From assembly GCA_030038955.1 (NCBI GenBank), contig JASHQV010000298.1, positions 1-5,548 of the forward strand: a DNA stretch of 5,548 nt. Reading direction: 5' to 3'. The notes under the pieces were generated by a model. That model made no database searches, was not told where the DNA came from, and saw only the letters and a list, made by a program, of their open reading frames with translations. Source of the stretch: Solirubrobacteraceae bacterium. Its GTDB lineage: Bacteria; Actinomycetota; Thermoleophilia; Solirubrobacterales; Solirubrobacteraceae. Both the position numbers and the translations under genes were made by a program. Shown in pieces: positions 1 through 4,644 of the stretch (its first letter is position 1; each line of letters starts with the position of its first letter).

Positions 1-374
1 CGGCCGTGTACCTGTTCGCGATCGTGTTCTATTGGACCCCTCCCCACTTCTGGGCGCTCAGCCTGCTGATGAAGGACGAGTACGAGAAGGTCGGCGTGCC
101 GATGCTGCCGGTGGTCAGGGGCGAGACCGAGACGCGCCAGCAGATCTTCCTGTACTCGCTGCTGCTCTACGCGGTCACGCAGCTGCCGTTCTGCGCAGGA
201 GCGTTCGGGCTCTTCTACCTGGCTGCGTCGCTGCTGCTGGGGCTGGCGTTCGTGGCCGCCGCGTGGCGGCTCTACCGCCGCGCGGATCGTCGTTCTGCGC
301 TCAGGCTGTACCTGTTCTCGCTGGCCTACCTGGCACTGCTGTTCGCCGCGATGGTGATCGACGTGAAACTGTGA
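1..374 (+). CDS. ctaB: Protoheme IX farnesyltransferase (heme O synthase), C-terminal part
   Basis: This is the 3' part of a gene whose start lies before the window; the reading frame is open from base 3 to the TGA at 372-374. In the family, the enzyme transfers a farnesyl group from farnesyl diphosphate to heme b, making heme O for haem-copper oxidases, and it is an integral membrane UbiA-type prenyltransferase. The visible part (about 123 residues) begins with YWTPPHFWALSL, followed by KDEYEKVGVPMLPVV, the CtaB version of the second acidic motif with its conserved GVPMLP. Three hydrophobic segments then follow, roughly at visible residues 47-62, 66-88 and 100-118, with a basic loop (RLYRRADRR) between the last two. 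The end, VIDVKL, is a normal family C-terminus, so only the N-terminal half is missing. The downstream small membrane genes support an oxidase cluster. Assignment is firm; ctaB and cyoE are names for the same family. Confidence 0.95.
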   Translation, partial: AVYLFAIVFYWTPPHFWALSLLMKDEYEKVGVPMLPVVRGETETRQQIFLYSLLLYAVTQLPFCAGAFGLFYLAASLLLGLAFVAAAWRLYRRADRRSALRLYLFSLAYLALLFAAMVIDVKL

Positions 375-437
375 CGGACGCGACCGGGAGACGATCGGAG
401 GCATCCCGCAAAGGCTCCGGCGGCTGGCTGAACCGGT

Positions 438-441
438 AGGA
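438..441 (+). promoter_or_regulatory. Ribosome binding site for the 37-codon small gene
   Basis: AGGA lies seven bases before the ATG at 449. It is one of the better Shine-Dalgarno matches on the + strand here and is the main reason, beyond the peptide itself, to believe this very short gene is translated. Confidence 0.5.
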
Positions 442-448
442 TCTGGGC

Positions 449-562
449 ATGGACAGAAAGCTCGCTCGCAAGAACCTGCGGACCGGCCTGATCGCCGGCG
501 CGATCTGCGCTTTCATGTTCGGCATGACGTTCGTGGTCGCAGCGATCTATCTGAAATCGTGA
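449..562 (+). CDS. 37-residue single-helix membrane protein, probable cytochrome oxidase small assembly protein
   Basis: This very short gene starts at ATG 449 and ends at TGA 560-562. The peptide begins MDRKLARKNLRTGLIAGA, a basic N-terminus, then one hydrophobic helix at about residues 13-35, and ends YLKS. The basic start predicts an N-in orientation by the positive-inside rule. A short Arg/Lys-rich N-terminus ending near an RxGL-type motif, followed by one helix, resembles the small proteins called CoxF or 'cytochrome oxidase small assembly protein' in oxidase clusters of other bacteria; this resemblance is from memory and not from a search. It sits 74 bases after ctaB and its stop overlaps the next start as GTGA, which implies translational coupling. 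Its place among oxidase genes makes a role in oxidase assembly or stability likely. It could instead be a structural subunit. Existence is well supported, function only moderately. Confidence 0.75.
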   Translation: MDRKLARKNLRTGLIAGAICAFMFGMTFVVAAIYLKS

Positions 563-840
563 GCACGACAAGCAGCGACATGACCGCCACCGCCGCCAGC
601 AAGCAGCCGCGCGAGCTGGAGCGCGAGACGCCGCCGGTCGGCGAGGAGATCCACGTCCCGCGGCCCTCGATCCTGCCGCCGATCTGCGCGGTCTCGATCA
701 CGCTGACGCTGATCGGCACGACGATCAGCTGGATCTGGACGATCCTCGGGGGGATCAGCTTCATCATCACCGTGGTGATCTGGGTGCGGAGCGCGAACCG
801 GGACATCGCCGAGCTGCCCGAAGACCACCACGCCCACTAG
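559..840 (+). CDS. Two-helix small membrane protein, cytochrome c oxidase subunit IV-like
   Basis: The product has 93 residues. Residues 1-35 are polar, Thr/Ser/Glu-rich and presumably cytoplasmic. They are followed by HVPRPS and two hydrophobic segments at about 38-55 and 57-76, then an acidic and His-rich tail (ELPEDHHAH). A 'HxPxPS' lead-in to a helical hairpin ending in WVRS is typical, as I recall it, of small actinobacterial cytochrome oxidase subunit IV-type proteins, which pack against the catalytic subunits without binding cofactors. The GTG start at 559 overlaps the previous stop (GTGA), favouring coupled translation. An in-frame ATG at 580 would remove only seven residues and cannot be excluded; neither has a clear Shine-Dalgarno. 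Context right after ctaB and the 37-residue gene supports the oxidase role. I am confident it is a real membrane protein, less so of the exact subunit name. Confidence 0.7.
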   Translation: MSTTSSDMTATAASKQPRELERETPPVGEEIHVPRPSILPPICAVSITLTLIGTTISWIWTILGGISFIITVVIWVRSANRDIAELPEDHHAH

Positions 841-849
841 AAGCGGGCG

Positions 850-1119
850 ATGCGGATCCTCCAGAAGTACCGCATGCGGACGCCCTCGACGGGTCGCGAA
901 GTGATCGTCGAGGCGCAGCCGGGAGTCGAATACGTCGACCGTGAGACGGGCGAGCAGCTGCAGGTGATCGCGCAGCTGCTGCCGGTCGCGCCGACCCCCT
1001 CCGAGCTGCCGTGGGCGGTGGAGAACCTGCGCTTCTGCAACCACTGTGACCAGCTTGCCCAGAAGGACCTGAACGACTGCCCCGTGTGCGGCAGGCGGAT
1101 GGATCCACTCGAGACCTGA
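850..1119 (+). CDS. Small four-cysteine zinc-ribbon protein of unknown function
   Basis: I do not recognise this 89-residue soluble protein as a named family. Residues 1-45 are mixed charged and beta-prone (GREVIVEAQPGVEYVDRETG), followed by a Pro-rich linker (PVAPTPSELP, about 45-54). A zinc ribbon closes the chain: Cys63-X2-Cys66 and Cys77-X2-Cys80, in FCNHC and CPVCGRRM, with ten residues between the pairs. That spacing is typical of a zinc-ribbon knuckle pair, so metal binding is likely. There is no signal peptide or membrane segment, so it should be cytoplasmic. The ATG at 850 is nine bases after the preceding stop and the next gene starts eight bases after its own stop, so it looks co-transcribed with the oxidase genes. 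A part in oxidase maturation or regulation is possible, but only position suggests it. Confidence 0.7.
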   Translation: MRILQKYRMRTPSTGREVIVEAQPGVEYVDRETGEQLQVIAQLLPVAPTPSELPWAVENLRFCNHCDQLAQKDLNDCPVCGRRMDPLET

Positions 1120-1127
1120 GCCCGACG

Positions 1128-1526
1128 ATGCGGAGGATCCTCACGCGGACCGATCAATCCGGCAGCGGGGTCGGCCGAGCGCGGATCATCTGCGCCAGCG
1201 TGGTGCTGGTGCTGGCACTGGCCGTCGGCGGCTGCGGTGGCGGCGGCACGCCAAGCGGCGACACATCGGGGGCCCCATCGCTGACGGTCCCACCGCTGGG
1301 ATCGCCGTCGGTCGGCACGACCTCAACCGCCAGCACCTCGACGACCAGCACCGCGAACACCTCCAACGCGGCCTCCGGCTCGTCCGGCGCGGCCACCGGC
1401 GGCACCGGGGTGAACGGTGGCACCGGAAGCTCCGGAACGCCCGCTACCGGTGGCACCGCCGGGAGCACAGGCGCAGGCACGGGCGGCACCCCGCCGAGCT
1501 CCACCACCGGCGGAGCGGGCTTCTGA
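1128..1526 (+). CDS. Putative low-complexity lipoprotein (Gly/Ser/Thr/Ala-rich)
   Basis: The 132-residue product starts with a basic n-region (MRRILTRTDQ; Arg17 and Arg19), a hydrophobic core at about 21-33 (ICASVVLVLALAV) and a lipobox-like VGGC with Cys36 as the predicted lipidated residue. The remaining roughly 96 residues are nearly all Gly, Ser, Thr, Ala and Pro, with TS/ST runs at about 60-80 and then ATGGTG-type repeats to the end. No globular domain is visible. Such chains usually act as flexible stalks in the cell envelope; here nothing is attached to the stalk. I chose ATG 1128, eight bases past the preceding stop. An in-frame GTG at 1086 lies inside the upstream gene and adds nothing useful. 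The opposite strand is also open for 117 codons, but it gives a featureless Pro/Val/Ala peptide, whereas this strand gives an ordered lipoprotein signal. Confidence 0.6.
   Translation: MRRILTRTDQSGSGVGRARIICASVVLVLALAVGGCGGGGTPSGDTSGAPSLTVPPLGSPSVGTTSTASTSTTSTANTSNAASGSSGAATGGTGVNGGTGSSGTPATGGTAGSTGAGTGGTPPSSTTGGAGF
1393..1520 (+). repeat. Degenerate in-gene repeats encoding GGTG/TGGT motifs
   Basis: Short units of the type accggcggcacc and accggtggcacc recur within the 3' third of the lipoprotein gene. They encode ATGGTG, NGGTG, ATGGT and GTGGT in turn, separated by Ser/Pro-rich spacers. Spacing is irregular and codons differ between copies, so this is an old or selected low-complexity tract and not a fresh clean tandem array. 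Confidence 0.6.
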
Positions 1527-1539
1527 GTCGCTGACCGTC

Positions 1540-1581
1540 GCCGCTCAGGAGCTCGGCGTCGCCGCTCAGGAGCTCGGTGTC
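1540..1581. repeat. 21-bp tandem duplication spanning a stop codon
   Basis: Two head-to-tail 21-bp copies (1540-1560 and 1561-1581) differ at one base (C at 1557, T at 1578). Read on the - strand, the unit carries the last codons of the secreted-protein gene, so the ending CCG-AGC-TCC-TGA (Pro-Ser-Ser-stop) occurs twice in the same frame: the functional TGA at 1568-1566 and a second at 1547-1545. Each copy contains the self-complementary GAGCTC. The preceding 21 bases (1519-1539) match the unit at 13 positions, which may be a decayed third copy or chance. Confidence 0.85.
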
Positions 1582-2276
1582 GGCGAGGTGATCTCGGTCA
1601 CCGTGTACTCGGTTCGCGTGCCCGCGTAGTTGCAGCGGTAGTGCGCAATCTCGCCGATCTTCAGCTGCGCCTGTGGTGCGCCCGGCGGGCTGGCGCAGTT
1701 GGTCACCCGGCTCTGGCGGTAAGCGAACTTGCTGGTCGCCAGATCGAACGACAGCACCGGCGCCCAGGTCGGCACGGTGAGCGCAATCCGCTCGCCCTTG
1801 ACCACCGCCAATGGCTTCGTCAGCGGGAACTGCGCGACCTGGCCGAGGTAGTGCTGCAACGCGATCACGTTGCTGTTGGCGGCCACCTGCCAGCCGTACT
1901 TGGACCGCGGACCGTAAGGACGGAGCACCGTCACCTCGGCTCTCGGCGTGCCGCCGTAGGTCTTGTCCAGGTAGGACACATCCGACTTGCGCGTCTTGCT
2001 GCTGCTGGAGATCGCGGAGATTCCCAGGGTGAGCGCGACGATCTCGCCGGCGTGCTTGATCGTCGTTGGGTAGGCATGGCCGTCGCTGAGCGTCTCGAGC
2101 GCGGTCACGCGCGTTAGCACGATCTTGCAGTTGGAGCTCGAAACCCCAGTCGGGCAGGTCGGAGCGACGACCGGGGTCGACGTCTGACCCACCTCGATGA
2201 TCGTCGCAGAGGCGGCGCTTGGCAGAGCGAACCCAGCGATCGTCGCAACGAAAAAGGCCAGGAGGGAACGTTTCAT
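1566..2276 (-). CDS. Secreted protein of unknown function with N-terminal signal peptide
   Basis: The 236-residue product has a standard Sec signal: MKRS, a hydrophobic core LLAFFVATIAGFAL, then PSAASA with predicted cleavage after Ala24 (ASA|TIIEVG). The mature part is beta-rich with no membrane anchor. Four cysteines (41, 50, 194, 215) could form two disulfides outside the cell. A segment at about 158-174 (VVKGERIALTVPTWAPV) and a late YRCNYAGTRTEYT stretch match what I remember of a secreted protein family multiplied in Solirubrobacterales genomes, whose function is unknown; no search was made. I chose ATG 2276 because the signal peptide begins there; an in-frame GTG at 2291 would add five residues (MFNFS). 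Neither start has a Shine-Dalgarno. The gene converges on the lipoprotein gene and its 3' end lies in a 21-bp tandem duplication. Confidence 0.8.
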   Translation of the reverse strand: MKRSLLAFFVATIAGFALPSAASATIIEVGQTSTPVVAPTCPTGVSSSNCKIVLTRVTALETLSDGHAYPTTIKHAGEIVALTLGISAISSSSKTRKSDVSYLDKTYGGTPRAEVTVLRPYGPRSKYGWQVAANSNVIALQHYLGQVAQFPLTKPLAVVKGERIALTVPTWAPVLSFDLATSKFAYRQSRVTNCASPPGAPQAQLKIGEIAHYRCNYAGTRTEYTVTEITSPTPSS

Positions 2277-2282
2277 AGAGAA

Positions 2283-2288
2283 ATTGAA
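2283..2288 (-). promoter_or_regulatory. Possible -10 element for a leaderless transcript of the secreted-protein gene
   Basis: On the - strand TTCAAT (four of six matches to TATAAT) ends exactly six bases before the ATG at 2276. A -10 box at this distance places the transcription start on or next to the A of the start codon, the usual geometry of leaderless genes in actinobacteria. The missing Shine-Dalgarno agrees. No convincing -35 is visible, so this stays tentative. Confidence 0.3.
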
Positions 2289-2333
2289 CACGCGCCCGTG
2301 GTCGCAGTTGCGCCGGTGAGGTCCGGCTGTGAA

Positions 2334-2362
2334 GCGGTCGACCGCGGGCTGCGAGCGCTCGC
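2334..2362. repeat. Pair of perfect 12-bp palindromes after cspA
   Basis: GCGGTCGACCGC (2334-2345) and GCGAGCGCTCGC (2351-2362) are both exactly self-complementary and are separated by five bases. The second includes the last base of the cspA stop codon. As RNA they could only form short stems with four-base loops and there is no T run, so they are weak as a terminator. As DNA, two palindromes with centres 17 bp apart could be paired operator sites upstream of the secreted-protein gene. Function unknown. Confidence 0.5.
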
Positions 2363-2565
2363 TAAAGCTTGTTTACGTTCACCGCCTTCGGTCCCTTGGG
2401 ACCGGCCTCCTCCTCGTAGGAGACCTTCGAGCCTTCGGCGAGGGAACGGTAGCCGTCCCCGCTGATGCCGCTGAAGTGGACGAACAGGTCACGGCCCCCG
2501 TCATCCGGAGTGATGAAGCCGAAGCCCTTGTCGTCGCTGAACCACTTGACGGTTCCCGTAGCCAT
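2362..2565 (-). CDS. cspA: Cold-shock domain protein (CspA family)
   Basis: At 67 residues, this is the standard length of a single cold-shock domain, a five-stranded OB-fold that binds single-stranded RNA and DNA and melts mRNA structure. The family signature is complete: GTVKWF at 4-9, RNP1 KGFGFI at 13-18 and RNP2 DLFVHF at 26-31, with the aromatic surface Trp8, Phe9, Phe15, Phe17, Phe28, His30 and Phe31. The C-terminal GPKGPKAVNV is also typical. The ATG at 2565 is preceded by AAGGGA with nine-base spacing. The gene is probably monocistronic, with a structured gap of about 190 bases before it and palindromes directly behind it. Members of this family may be cold-induced or constitutive, and the sequence alone does not say which; cspA is used here as a family name only. 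Confidence 0.96.
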   Translation of the reverse strand: MATGTVKWFSDDKGFGFITPDDGGRDLFVHFSGISGDGYRSLAEGSKVSYEEEAGPKGPKAVNVNKL

Positions 2566-2574
2566 CGATGAATT

Positions 2575-2580
2575 TCCCTT
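2575..2580 (-). promoter_or_regulatory. Ribosome binding site of cspA
   Basis: AAGGGA on the - strand, nine bases before the cspA ATG, is a good Shine-Dalgarno and confirms the start. The start codon itself lies in the palindrome CATCGATG (2563-2570). Confidence 0.6.
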
Positions 2581-2593
2581 CGGAGCTGCTCGT

Positions 2594-2668
2594 CTCGACG
2601 GTCGAGCCCTAGTCGGCCCCGACCAAACGCAGGAAACCTAGCAGGCATGCTTGCTGACCGGGGTTTCC
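2594..2668 (-). promoter_or_regulatory. Inverted-repeat-rich region upstream of cspA (candidate structured leader)
   Basis: The gap before cspA holds several inverted repeats. CTCGAC-G-GTCGAG lies at 2594-2606. GTCGG/CCGAC lies shortly upstream, at about 2612-2623. GGAAACC (2632-2638) pairs with GGTTTCC (2662-2668) and encloses the near-palindrome AGCAGGCATGCTTGCT (2640-2655, centre GCATGC). If transcription starts beyond 2668, these would fold in the 5' untranslated RNA, as in the long leaders known for some cold-shock genes. I could not place a convincing -35/-10 pair, so transcription start and function are open; some of these could instead be DNA operators. Confidence 0.35.
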
Positions 2669-2699
2669 GCATCGACAAAACGGAAAATTGTGAGCTTCC

Positions 2700-2732
2700 C
2701 GGGCCAGTCGCGCTGGGGCTGCGACTGGCCCG
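2700..2732 (-). terminator. Strong stem-loop behind the HIT gene, probable terminator
   Basis: CGGGCCAGTCGC and GCGACTGGCCCG form a perfect 12-bp stem around a nine-base loop (2712-2720). It begins 20 bases after the stop of the HIT gene on the - strand, the natural place for the end of the alr-cca-HIT transcript. No T run follows on either strand, so it is not a textbook intrinsic terminator, but tail-less GC-rich hairpins are common behind genes in high-GC actinobacteria. It also separates that operon from cspA. Confidence 0.65.
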
Positions 2733-2752
2733 CTCGAGGCGACTGCCAGCCG

Positions 2753-3160
2753 CTATCGAAGCTGCTCGGCGGCGGCGGCGATCTCGTCGGGATCGCCAGG
2801 CGTCGGCCGCCACGGCAGCTGCAACGGGTCGCCCACGTAGCGCGGGATCACGTGGATGTGGAAGTGGAACACCGTCTGCCAGCCGGCGGCGCCACAGGAG
2901 TTGAGCAGGTTGATGCCGTCGACGACAAGGCGCTCGTCGACCCGCTTGGCCAGGCGCTGGGCCGCGAGCGTCACCGCGCTCAGCTCGTCGGGCTCGATCT
3001 CGAGCAGGTTGCGCGTATGCCGGCGCGGAATCACCAGCGCGTGCCCGCGCGTGGCGGGATTGATGTCCATGAAGCTGACCGTGCGATCGTCCTCCGCCAG
3101 GATCTGCGCGGGCAGCTCGTGCGCGGCGATCTGGCAGAAGACGCAGTTCGCTTCGCTCAT
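2753..3160 (-). CDS. HIT family protein (histidine triad nucleotide-binding hydrolase)
   Basis: The 135-residue product is the normal size for the branch of HIT proteins that hydrolyse or bind nucleotide phosphoramidates and related adenylated compounds. The triad HFHIHVIP has His99, His101 and His103; by analogy with HINT1 the middle His101 is the nucleophile. Cys6 and Cys9 (CVFCQI) with His48 and His99 can form the structural zinc site seen in many bacterial members. MDINPATRGHALVIPRRH is the usual substrate-pocket segment, and the tail PWRPTPGDPDEI is typical of actinobacterial forms. I chose ATG 3160 because the family begins a few residues before CxFCxI; the frame is open up to 3262, but that runs into the 3' end of the upstream gene. 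The Shine-Dalgarno is weak. It follows the tRNA nucleotidyltransferase gene by 62 bases. Its physiological substrate is not known. Confidence 0.93.
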   Translation of the reverse strand: MSEANCVFCQIAAHELPAQILAEDDRTVSFMDINPATRGHALVIPRRHTRNLLEIEPDELSAVTLAAQRLAKRVDERLVVDGINLLNSCGAAGWQTVFHFHIHVIPRYVGDPLQLPWRPTPGDPDEIAAAAEQLR

Positions 3161-3222
3161 CGCCGGCAGCCTATCGGTTTGAGGGTTGCCGCCGGTATGC
3201 GCGCGCCGATACCCAGCGGCGC

Positions 3223-4620
3223 CTACCGGCTCGATCGCTGGCCCCGATGTGCGCGCGCCCATTCGACCGCCTGCTCGGCTCCGGTCACCTCGCCGCAGAA
3301 GGCCGCCTCGGTGAGCTCCTCCAGCAGCCGCCCCAGCTCGGGTCCCGGACGGATCTCGAGTGCGCGCGCCAGCACGTCGCCGCGCACTGGCGCGCGCGCC
3401 GGGTCAGCGTGCCAGCGCAGCGCCTCCGGGAGGATCTGCGCGGCCAGCTCGAGATGGCGCCGGATCGCCCGCTCCGAGTTGCGGCCGCGGGTCGCGAGCC
3501 GGTCGGCGACGCTCAGCAGCGTCACGTCGACCGCCACCGGCTGGCAAGCCCGCAGGTACCGGTAGACGTGGTGAGGCGTGAGCGGCGTCTCATGGACGAG
3601 GAAGCCGAGACGCAGATGCTGGCGCGCCAGCGCCGCCACGTGTGCGACCAGCCGCTCGCTCGCGCGCAGCCGCGATAGCACCGATGAGGCCTCCTCGGCG
3701 CTGGCCGCGTCGTGGCCGATGAAGCTCACCCGGCCCTCGGCACTCACCTCGCGCGTGCCGGCCTTGGCGAGATCGTGGAACAGCGCGCCAAAGCGCAATG
3801 CCTGGCCGCGGGTCAGCCCGTCGGCCAAGGGCTCGGCCAACAGCACCGCGAGCCGGTCGGCCACGGCCGGGAAGACGCTCCCCGGGTCGTCGACCAGCGC
3901 GACCGTCCGCTCCAGGACCTCGAGCGTGTGGTCGTGCACGTCGAGGTGGTGGTAGTCGCTCTGCACGATCCCGCGCAACGTCAGCAGCTCCGGGAGCACG
4001 GCGGCGGTCGCGCCGCTTGCCTCCATCACCTTGAGGCCGAGGCTCGGGCGCGGGCCGCCAACGATCTGCCGCAGCTCGGCGAACACCCGCTCCGCCGCGA
4101 CGGCGGCGAGCGCGTGCGCAGCCGAGATCGCCTCGGCGGTGGTTTCCGACTCGAGCGCGAAGTCGAGCTCGGCCGCCAGGCGGACCAGCCGCAGCACGCG
4201 CAGCGGGTCGTCGCGGAACGCCTCCCGCGTGACCATCCGCAGCTGTCGTTCGCGCAGATCGTGGACGCCTCCGTGCGGGTCGATCAGCTCGCCACCGTCG
4301 AGCTCGCGGGCGATCGCGTTGATCGTCAGGTCGCGCCGCGCCAGGTCGGCGGCCAGCGATCCGCCGACCAGCGGCATCAGGTCAACCTGCCAGCTGCGAT
4401 CTCGCGCGATCACGCGCCACGTGCCAAACGCCTCCGACAACCGGAACGAGTGCGCATCGACCGCTCGGCCGAGATCGCGCGCTAGGCGCCGCGCATCCCG
4501 GTCGACGACCACGTCGAAGTCGATGCTGCGGCGTCCGAGCAGCTCGTCGCGGACGGCGCCGCCGACCAGCCAGGCGGGGCTGACCAGCTGTTGCAGCTCA
4601 CGCAGCGGCGGGGCGCTCAC
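3223..4620 (-). CDS. cca: Class II tRNA nucleotidyltransferase (CCA-adding type) with HD domain
   Basis: The 465-residue protein is expected to add or repair the 3' CCA end of tRNAs with CTP and ATP. The N-terminal polymerase-beta-like head has GGAVRD (20-25), the metal-binding SIDFDVVVD with Asp34 and Asp36, a third candidate carboxylate at Asp80, and the nucleotide-binding ARRDLTINA (94-102). DDPLRVLR (137-144) starts the RNA-binding part. From about residue 220 an HD phosphohydrolase-like domain follows: DYHHLDVHDHTLEV (222-235), LFHDLAKAG (280-288), IGHD (301-304) and ADRL with Asp373. In relatives this domain has 2',3'-cyclic phosphodiesterase or phosphatase activity. The GTG start at 4620 is supported by GAGGG five bases upstream. 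It lies 24 bases after alr, so they are probably co-transcribed. In some bacteria the job is split between CC- and A-adding enzymes; which kind this is cannot be read here. Confidence 0.92.
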   Translation of the reverse strand: MSAPPLRELQQLVSPAWLVGGAVRDELLGRRSIDFDVVVDRDARRLARDLGRAVDAHSFRLSEAFGTWRVIARDRSWQVDLMPLVGGSLAADLARRDLTINAIARELDGGELIDPHGGVHDLRERQLRMVTREAFRDDPLRVLRLVRLAAELDFALESETTAEAISAAHALAAVAAERVFAELRQIVGGPRPSLGLKVMEASGATAAVLPELLTLRGIVQSDYHHLDVHDHTLEVLERTVALVDDPGSVFPAVADRLAVLLAEPLADGLTRGQALRFGALFHDLAKAGTREVSAEGRVSFIGHDAASAEEASSVLSRLRASERLVAHVAALARQHLRLGFLVHETPLTPHHVYRYLRACQPVAVDVTLLSVADRLATRGRNSERAIRRHLELAAQILPEALRWHADPARAPVRGDVLARALEIRPGPELGRLLEELTEAAFCGEVTGAEQAVEWARAHRGQRSSR

Positions 4621-4625
4621 ACGAG

Positions 4626-4630
4626 CCCTC
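4626..4630 (-). promoter_or_regulatory. Ribosome binding site deciding the GTG start of cca
   Basis: GAGGG on the - strand, five bases before GTG 4620, lies in the 24-base gap after the alr stop. It supports the non-ATG start and independent initiation within the operon. Confidence 0.6.
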
Positions 4631-4644
4631 AGGGTCGCGGGCGC

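Noticed and set aside
547..1044. 165-codon - strand frame opposite the oxidase small genes
   Set aside because: The sequence is Arg/His/Asp-rich and featureless, and it overlaps two + strand genes with membrane helices and a zinc ribbon.
1154..1507. 117-codon - strand frame rich in Pro and Val opposite the lipoprotein gene
   Set aside because: It has no signal or domain, and its composition is just the complement of Gly/Thr codons. The + strand has a lipoprotein signal and proper spacing to the upstream gene.
1491..1515. Stem CCGCCG/CGGCGG with competing GCTCC/GGAGC near the end of the lipoprotein gene, as a terminator
   Set aside because: It falls inside coding sequence made of repetitive Gly/Pro/Ser codons, the two stems exclude each other, and there is no T run.
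1417..1629. A + strand frame containing a doubled QELGVAAQELGV, suggesting a repeat protein or a frameshifted extension of the lipoprotein
   Set aside because: The peptide repeat is only the 21-bp tandem duplication seen in another frame, and it runs into the antisense of the secreted-protein gene.
1641..2117. 158-codon + strand frame opposite the secreted-protein gene
   Set aside because: Its Arg/His-rich content has no domain, while the - strand gives a clean signal peptide and family-like motifs.
2389..2404. Inverted repeat CGGTCCC-TT-GGGACCG inside cspA, terminator-like
   Set aside because: It encodes the conserved GPKGPK stretch, the loop is too short for a good hairpin, and it lies inside the coding region.
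2651..3565. Long open frame of 304 codons on the + strand
   Set aside because: It lies opposite the HIT and cca genes, which have full sets of catalytic motifs. Its own product is Arg/Ser/Ala-rich with no recognisable domain, as expected of an antisense frame in GC-rich DNA.
3712..4485. 257-codon + strand frame opposite cca
   Set aside because: The product is rich in Arg, Gln, His and Val with no domain; it mirrors the codon structure of the real gene.
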